Assembly: GCA_016763235.1 (NCBI GenBank)
Contig: JAESUE010000255.1
Coordinates: 1-9,307 of the forward strand
DNA: 9,307 nt
Direction of reading: 5' to 3'
Source of the DNA: Pseudomonadales bacterium
GTDB taxonomy: Bacteria; Pseudomonadota; Gammaproteobacteria; Pseudomonadales; UBA3067
A model generated the notes under the pieces. It saw only the letters and a program-made list of their open reading frames with translations, searched no databases and was not told where the DNA came from. This document shows, in pieces, positions 4,479 to 9,307 of the stretch; positions within the stretch are counted from its first letter, which is position 1, and the number at the start of each line of letters is the position of its first letter. A program made the position numbers and the translations under genes.

Positions 4479-7400
4479 GCCTGCGAATAAGACACCCATA
4501 ATAAAAATATCGCAGGAAGGACAATTAATGTCAGTATCACCGCGCTAAACATTCCGCCCACCATGGGCGCGACAATCCGGCTCATCATATCAGCGCCAGT
4601 TCCCGAGCCCAATATAATGGGCGTCAAACCAACGATATCCACAAAGGCCGTCATCATGATGGGGCGCATGCGTGAAAGTGCGCCGTCGCGGACAGCAATG
4701 TGTAATTGTTCGGCATTACTGTTTGCATCGTTGGTACTCGGTGGGGTGTTTTTAACGGCTTGTTTGAGGTATTGCAGCATGATGATGCTGGTTTCTACGG
4801 CGACGCCAGCCAAGGCAATCAACCCCACTGCCACGGCCACGGAAAAATTAAAACCTTGTAAGTACATTATCCAAATGCTGCCCACCATGGCTAAAGGCAA
4901 GGTGATAATGATAATGACCACTTCAGAGATACTGCGAGAGCTGAAATAGAGAAGGGCGATAATGATGAGTAATGTAAACGGGATAACAGCGCTGAGGTTT
5001 TCTTTCACTCGCTGCATATATTCATATTGCCCTGCCCAGGTGATGGAATAACCTGCTGGCAATTGCAGCTTTTTCTCAACGATAATGCGTGCGTTATCGA
5101 CATAGGTACCTACGTCGATATGTTCAATGTCGACAAATACCCAGCCATTTAGGCGCGCATTCTCACTTTTGATTCCCGGTGGCCCGTCTTCAATATAAAT
5201 TTTGGCTATATCACCCAGGGGGATTCGTTGTCCAGAGGGGGTGATCACGGGCAGTAATGCCATGTCTTCCGGTGTTTTTCGATATTCTTGCGGGTAGCGA
5301 ATGTTCACCGGGTAGCGCTCTGAACCTTCGACAGTATGTGTCACATTCATGCCGCCGATTGCGGTGGCGATGACTTGCTGCACATCGGCAATATTAAGCC
5401 CATATCGCGCCGCTTTGTCCCGCTGGATATCGACTTTAATGTAGCGGCCACCAGCGACACGTTCGGAATAAACAGATGCGGTACCGGGTATGTCTTTAAC
5501 GATGTTTTCAAGCTGCTGGCCGATGGCCTGTATTTCGGCAAGGTTTGAGCCGGCAATTTTTATTCCCACGGGGGTTTTAATGCCAGTGGCTAACATATCT
5601 ATACGGGTTTTAATGGGCATGACCCAGGCATTAGATAACCCAGGTATTGTTACTAAGGCGTTCAGTTCTTTTTTTAATAATTCAGCGTTTAAACCCGGCC
5701 GCCATTCTGATGGTGGTTTTAATTGGATATACGTTTCTATCATGGTGAGTGGCGCGGGGTCGGTAGCGGTTTCGGCGCGGCCTATTTTACCAAACACCGT
5801 TTGAACTTCCGGTACGGTGCGAATCAGTTTGTTTGTTTGTTGTAATATTTGCCGAGCTTTTCCAATGGATAGCCCAGGATAAGTGGTAGGCATATACATC
5901 AGGTCACCTTCGTCCAGCGGCGGCATAAATTCACTGCCAATCTTGCTCGCAGGGTACATGCTGATGAGGAACACGAGTATCGCGAAGAGGATGGTTATTT
6001 TTGGTGATCTTAAGGCGGCTTCTAATATGGGGCGATAAATAGCGAGTAGTCCACGATTAAGAGGGTTTCTTTTTTCGCTGATAACGCGCCCGCGAATAAA
6101 GTAGCCCATAAGCACGGGGACAAGGGTAATGGTTAGAATAGCGGAAGCAGCCAAGGCATAGGTTTTGGTGAATGCGAGGGGAGCAAACAAGCGTCCCTCT
6201 TGGGCCTGCAGGGTAAATACGGGAAAAAAGCTTACGGTAATAATTAATAGACTGAAAAATATCGGCGGCCCAACTTCTGAGGCTGAATCAGCGACCAATT
6301 GCCAACGATTATCATCGTTAACCTCTTGGCGCTCCATATGTTTGTGCATGTTTTCAATAAGCACAATAGCCCCGTCGACCATGGCTCCAATGGCAATGGC
6401 AATGCCACCCAGCGACATGATATTGGCATTCAAACCTTGAAAATACATGGTAATAAAGGCGGATAATATTGCCACAGGTAAAGTGATAATGGCCACGAAG
6501 GCAGAGCGCACATGGAATAAAAACAACAAACAAACCAGCGCAACCATTAATAATTCTTCGCTGAGTGTTTTCCAAAGATTCTTAACAGCACGTTCGATAA
6601 GTTTTGAGCGATCGTATACGGAAATAATTTCTACGCCTAGCGGCAAGCCTGATTTTAACGCGCCTAATTTTTTCTTTACGCGCTCAATAGTTTTTTGTGC
6701 ATTTTCTCCAAATCGCATAATAACGACAGCGCCCACGGTTTCTCCTTCACCGTTTAATTCAGCAATACCACGGCGCATTTGTGGCCCCACCGTAATACGT
6801 GCGACATCTTTTAGAAGCAGGGCGGTGCCATTTTGGTTTACGCCGAGGGGAATGTTGCCAAGGTCTTGGGTATTTTGAATGTAGCCCGTGGCCCGAACCA
6901 TGTATTCAGCCTCAGACATTTCTACCACGGATGCACCGACTTCTTGGTTGCCACGTTGAATGGCCGTTTGTATGTGAGAAAGTGGCACACCAAAAGCACG
7001 CAATTTATCGGGTTCTACAATGACCTGATATTGTTTGACCATGCCGCCAATCGTCGCCACTTCAGAGACGCCGGGCACAGTTTGTAATTCGTATTTTAAA
7101 AACCAATCTTGAATACTGCGTAACTGGCTAATATCGTGTTTTCCACTACGGTCTATCAAACTATAAAGGTAGATCCACCCCACGCCGGTCGCATCAGGGC
7201 CAAGCTGAGGTTTGGCAGCTTCAGGTAATGTAGATTCCACCTGACTTAAGTATTCCAATACTCGGCTTCGTGCCCAGTAGAGATCGGTGTCGTCATCAAA
7301 AATGACATAAACATAAGAGTCGCCGAAAAAAGAATAACCCCGCACAGTGACCACTCCGGGTACGGAAAGCATGGCGGTTGTTAGTGGGTAGGTGACTTGA

Positions 7401-7588
7401 TCTTGAACAACTTGCGGCGCTTGGCCTGGGTAGTGGGTTTTAATAATCACTTGTACGTCTGATAAATCGGGAATGGCATCAACGGGGGTATTTTTGACGG
7501 CATAAATACCCAGAATGATAATAAGCCCGGTAGCGGCTAATACAATGAGACGATTCTTAATGGACCAGCGAATAATACGCTCAATCAT
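4469..7588 (-). CDS. cusA: Copper/silver efflux RND permease CusA
   Basis: CusA is the inner-membrane proton-driven pump of the CusCBA complex, which exports Cu(I)/Ag(I) from periplasm and cytoplasm. The 1039 residues match the family's usual length and give the heavy-metal-efflux RND layout: helix 1 (about 10-30), a periplasmic loop, a helix bundle (about 340-500), a second loop, and a final bundle (about 865-1035). Diagnostic stretches are NTPVDAIPDLSDVQVIIKT, GAMVDGAIVLIEN and GRLFAPLAFTKTYA. By position the three periplasmic copper-site methionines of E. coli CusA (573, 623, 672) are Met566, Met616 and Met665; nearby Glu618, Arg662 and Lys671 are also kept. Relay residues Asp405 and Glu932 are present, but Lys984 is replaced by Ile977. 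GGAG 8 nt before ATG supports the start, which overlaps the preceding ORF by ATGA, so translation is coupled. Substrate Cu/Ag is favoured over Zn/Cd/Co. Confidence 0.97.
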   Translation of the reverse strand: MIERIIRWSIKNRLIVLAATGLIIILGIYAVKNTPVDAIPDLSDVQVIIKTHYPGQAPQVVQDQVTYPLTTAMLSVPGVVTVRGYSFFGDSYVYVIFDDDTDLYWARSRVLEYLSQVESTLPEAAKPQLGPDATGVGWIYLYSLIDRSGKHDISQLRSIQDWFLKYELQTVPGVSEVATIGGMVKQYQVIVEPDKLRAFGVPLSHIQTAIQRGNQEVGASVVEMSEAEYMVRATGYIQNTQDLGNIPLGVNQNGTALLLKDVARITVGPQMRRGIAELNGEGETVGAVVIMRFGENAQKTIERVKKKLGALKSGLPLGVEIISVYDRSKLIERAVKNLWKTLSEELLMVALVCLLFLFHVRSAFVAIITLPVAILSAFITMYFQGLNANIMSLGGIAIAIGAMVDGAIVLIENMHKHMERQEVNDDNRWQLVADSASEVGPPIFFSLLIITVSFFPVFTLQAQEGRLFAPLAFTKTYALAASAILTITLVPVLMGYFIRGRVISEKRNPLNRGLLAIYRPILEAALRSPKITILFAILVFLISMYPASKIGSEFMPPLDEGDLMYMPTTYPGLSIGKARQILQQTNKLIRTVPEVQTVFGKIGRAETATDPAPLTMIETYIQLKPPSEWRPGLNAELLKKELNALVTIPGLSNAWVMPIKTRIDMLATGIKTPVGIKIAGSNLAEIQAIGQQLENIVKDIPGTASVYSERVAGGRYIKVDIQRDKAARYGLNIADVQQVIATAIGGMNVTHTVEGSERYPVNIRYPQEYRKTPEDMALLPVITPSGQRIPLGDIAKIYIEDGPPGIKSENARLNGWVFVDIEHIDVGTYVDNARIIVEKKLQLPAGYSITWAGQYEYMQRVKENLSAVIPFTLLIIIALLYFSSRSISEVVIIIITLPLAMVGSIWIMYLQGFNFSVAVAVGLIALAGVAVETSIIMLQYLKQAVKNTPPSTNDANSNAEQLHIAVRDGALSRMRPIMMTAFVDIVGLTPIILGSGTGADMMSRIVAPMVGGMFSAVILTLIVLPAIFLLWVSYSQAKK

Positions 7589-7806
7589 TGCTGTTTCTCC
7601 GCTCCAACATTGCTGCCATTTTTTGATGCCTTATCAAGGGGAGTTATATGGGTGACGAGAAAAAAACCATCACGAATCACAAAGGAAAAATGTACCTTCA
7701 TACCTACTTTTAATTCCTGCATATTGAGGGTTTCATCCAATTTGAAATCCATAGACATCACCGGATGCTTCCATTTTTGAATTGCCCCATGACTAATATT
7801 TACCAT
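7585..7806 (-). CDS. CusF-like copper-binding domain, separated from CusB by a stop codon
   Basis: The 73-residue reading frame from ATG 7806 contains most of a CusF-type OB-fold domain, a periplasmic Cu(I)/Ag(I)-binding module. Metal-site residues are His6 (NISHGAI) and Met17 and Met19 (HPVMSMDF), equivalent to His36, Met47 and Met49 of E. coli CusF. The position of the copper-capping Trp44 is His14, while a Trp sits two residues earlier (Trp12). The ORF has no signal peptide and begins inside the domain; the missing first strand is encoded just upstream in the same frame (7869-7807), directly after the cusB stop. Only a weak AGAAGAA precedes the ATG. It overlaps cusA by ATGA. It may be the C-terminal domain of a CusB-CusF fusion made by readthrough, a split gene, or a decaying fragment. 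As a stand-alone cytoplasmic protein it would make little sense. Confidence 0.75.
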   Translation of the reverse strand: MVNISHGAIQKWKHPVMSMDFKLDETLNMQELKVGMKVHFSFVIRDGFFLVTHITPLDKASKNGSNVGAEKQQ

Positions 7807-7869
7807 GCGTTCTTCTGGGAATAAGCTGTTAATCGTACCGGCAACGTCAGCGCTTTCCGGTAATTCTTT
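7807..7869 (-). other. In-frame coding remnant linking CusB to the CusF-like domain
   Basis: These 21 codons follow the TAA stop of cusB (7872-7870) with no frame change and read KELPESADVAGTINSLFPEER, in two parts KELPESADVA and GTINSLFPEER. They then run straight into MVNISHGAI of the CusF-like domain. GTINSLFPEERMVNISHG is the expected first strand and turn of a CusF domain. There is no ATG, GTG or TTG in this stretch, so ordinary initiation cannot include it. Read through, the combined protein would be about 519 residues, the arrangement of adaptor plus C-terminal CusF domain known for some CusB proteins. Confidence 0.8.
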
Positions 7870-9144
7870 TTAGTTGTCAGGACGGGGTTCTTCCATGCGA
7901 TTAAAATCAGAGGTTTTACTGGATTCTGAATCCAGCAAAAATAGTGCAGATGTCACGACACTCTCCCCTTCCTTAAGCCCATAAACAATCTCAGCAAACT
8001 TCTCATCAAAACGCCCAACATTCACTTCAATAGACTTAAAGCGCCCTTCACCCAATGCAAGCACCACTCTATCAACACTTCCCGTTCGAATAATTGCTTC
8101 TCGTGGAACCAGCAATGCATCACCATCACTTTTTGTGTGAATAATAACTTCAGCAAACATATTGGGTTTAAGTTCTTGGCTCTTATTGTCAAAACGTAAA
8201 CGTAGTTTAACCGTGCGTGTTTTCGCGTTTAACGTGGGATACACATAATCCACTTTACCGAGCCAGCTTTTTCCTGGTAGAAAATCCAACGTCATCGTTA
8301 CCGGTAACCCTGCGGACACCTGAAACACCTGACGTTCAAATACTTCTGCTTCAACCCACACCTGTTCCAATGAACCAATCGACATCACCGTATTTCCCGG
8401 CTTCACAAAAACACCCTCTCGTATATTCATGTTGTCGACAACACCACTTTGAGGGGCCACTACTGTGATGGTTTGTTTTACTTGTTTGGTTTTCTTTAAT
8501 TGCCTAATGACCGATTTTGGTAATTGTAGTGCCGTCAACCGATCTTCCGCTGCGCGAATAATCCGCTTATTTTTTCGACCTAATGCAAGTACAAACTCTT
8601 CTTGTGCATTAACGAGCGCCGGCGAATAAATATCATATAGCGGCTGCCCTTCTTTAACAGGATCTCCTGCTGCTTTCACATAAAGGGTTTCTATCCAACC
8701 TTCGACACGAGGATGAATATGAAGCAGTTTATCCTCATCATATTTAACATAACCCACCGTTTTAATTTCAGAATGCATACTCTGACGTTTTGCAACAGCG
8801 GTCCGTACGCCAAGATTATTCACGACATCAGGGGATATCCTTACCGTACCCGGGCCACCATTACCACCACCGTCGTCCGCATAAAAAGGAATCAAATCCA
8901 TGCCCATTGGAGACTGTCCCGGTTTATCCCGTCGATAATTTGCATCCATTGGTGCCACCCAGTACAGCGGTTTCTTATCTTCTTTCATACTTATCGAATC
9001 AGTCATACCTGACATATTCGCAGTAGGTTTCATCAATAATTGATTTCCAACAACAGCAACCCCTATACCGACAGCTATCCCTACAACCATGCCAACAGCA
9101 GTTGAACCCGTAAATTTTTGATGATTTTTCATTGTATATTTCAT
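7870..9144 (-). CDS. cusB: Cus periplasmic adaptor (membrane fusion protein) CusB
   Basis: CusB joins CusA to the outer-membrane channel, binds Cu(I)/Ag(I) and passes it to the pump. The 424-residue product has an N-terminal membrane anchor (about 16-36) and a Met-rich linker (44-53). A heavy-metal-binding segment follows at 61-88 (YWVAPMD...SPMGMDLIPFY), with Met66, Met80 and Met82 equivalent to the three metal-binding methionines of E. coli CusB. The adaptor core comes next: first lipoyl half near 142-182 (LLHIHPRVEGWIETLYVKAA; YSPALVNAQEEF), a short helical hairpin (about 183-222), second lipoyl half (225-258), then beta-barrel and membrane-proximal domains. It ends LFLLDSESSKTSDFNRM, a typical CusB end. 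I chose the first ATG (9144); Met5 is an alternative. It starts 10 nt after the upstream outer-membrane-factor stop. Immediately after its TAA the same frame continues into a CusF-like domain, so this stop may not be the ancestral end. Confidence 0.96.
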   Translation of the reverse strand: MKYTMKNHQKFTGSTAVGMVVGIAVGIGVAVVGNQLLMKPTANMSGMTDSISMKEDKKPLYWVAPMDANYRRDKPGQSPMGMDLIPFYADDGGGNGGPGTVRISPDVVNNLGVRTAVAKRQSMHSEIKTVGYVKYDEDKLLHIHPRVEGWIETLYVKAAGDPVKEGQPLYDIYSPALVNAQEEFVLALGRKNKRIIRAAEDRLTALQLPKSVIRQLKKTKQVKQTITVVAPQSGVVDNMNIREGVFVKPGNTVMSIGSLEQVWVEAEVFERQVFQVSAGLPVTMTLDFLPGKSWLGKVDYVYPTLNAKTRTVKLRLRFDNKSQELKPNMFAEVIIHTKSDGDALLVPREAIIRTGSVDRVVLALGEGRFKSIEVNVGRFDEKFAEIVYGLKEGESVVTSALFLLDSESSKTSDFNRMEEPRPDN

Positions 9145-9154
9145 ATGAGCGTGC

Positions 9155-9307
9155 CTATTTATTTACGGTTTGGTTGCTGTGTTGATGGTTGTATTGATCG
9201 CCGAATTTATTTGACGATTCATTTTCAACAACAAAGTAATTCAAACGAGCAATGGCTTTTTGTCGGTCCACATCGATATTCAGTGTATCAATTGACGCAT
9301 TTAACTC
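9155..9307 (-). CDS. C-terminal end of a TolC-family outer-membrane factor (CusC-like)
   Basis: Only the last 50 codons are in the window; the gene continues beyond 9307. The frame reads ELNASIDTLNIDVDRQKAIA, then RLNYFVVENESSNKFG, and ends at TAG 9157-9155 in a polar tail (DQYNHQHSNQTVNK). The helical first part with RQKAIARLNYF resembles the final helix of TolC-like efflux channels. Together with its place directly upstream of cusB this points to the outer-membrane channel of the Cus pump. The tail is rich in His, Asn and Gln and lies in the periplasm in such proteins. Its stop is 10 nt before the cusB ATG, and the only Shine-Dalgarno-like sequence (AGG) overlaps that stop, so coupled translation is likely. 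The family call rests mainly on context. Confidence 0.75.
   Translation of the reverse strand, partial: ELNASIDTLNIDVDRQKAIARLNYFVVENESSNKFGDQYNHQHSNQTVNK

Noticed and set aside
4563..4949. Plus-strand frames within the cusA region (also 5336-5548, 5490-5804, 6165-6440, 6447-6878, 6799-7087)
   Set aside because: All are antisense shadows of the continuous 1039-codon CusA frame.
4469..7588. Assignment of the RND pump as a CzcA-type Zn/Cd/Co exporter
   Set aside because: The Ile at the relay-lysine position is CzcA-like, but all three periplasmic copper-site methionines and the GAMVD motif are CusA-like, and a CusF-like domain is encoded next door.
8217..8468. Plus-strand frames within the cusB region (also 8713-9012 and 8790-9026)
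   Set aside because: They are antisense to a complete, domain-consistent CusB coding sequence.

Overview
The window looks like chromosomal DNA of a gammaproteobacterium, probably marine and possibly in or near Cellvibrionales (a weak inference). The grounds are an IlvD N-terminus very close to the enterobacterial protein, a Rieske/DUF1244 gene pair, and a CusCBA locus whose CusB carries a CusF-like tail. I saw no tRNA, rRNA, CRISPR array, insertion sequence or integrase.

Layout. (1) 1-291, minus strand: the 5' end of ilvD, with a one-base deletion near the window edge. (2) 466-867, minus strand: a small, charged, helical protein of unknown function, ended by a clear intrinsic terminator at 398-430. 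(3) 1096-1548, plus strand: a four-helix membrane protein of unknown function, followed by a long hairpin. (4) 1656-2287, minus strand: a two-gene unit of a Rieske-type [2Fe-2S] protein and a DUF1244 protein. (5) 2288-3101: a long, AT-rich intergenic region with several inverted repeats. (6) 3102-4418, plus strand: a secreted beta-rich protein of unknown family, with a terminator that reaches the stop codon of the convergent cusA. (7) 4469-9307, minus strand: a copper/silver efflux operon in the order outer-membrane factor (3' end only), cusB, CusF-like segment, cusA.

The efflux genes form one tripartite pump. CusA is the inner-membrane RND proton antiporter, CusB the periplasmic adaptor, and the TolC-like protein the outer-membrane channel; the CusF-like segment would bind metal in the periplasm. 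Gene spacing is tight (10 nt, then in-frame across a stop, then a 4-bp ATGA overlap), so they are very likely cotranscribed and partly translationally coupled. The operon promoter lies outside the window.

The most interesting point is at 7807-7872. The CusF-like domain continues CusB in the same reading frame but is cut off by a TAA codon. The free ORF left downstream has no signal peptide and lacks the first beta strand of the domain. This looks like a split CusB-CusF fusion, a readthrough product, or a decaying module. CusA keeps the periplasmic copper-site methionines but has lost the lysine of the proton relay described for E. coli CusA. Comparisons with E. coli Cus proteins were made from memory of their sequences and need a real alignment.
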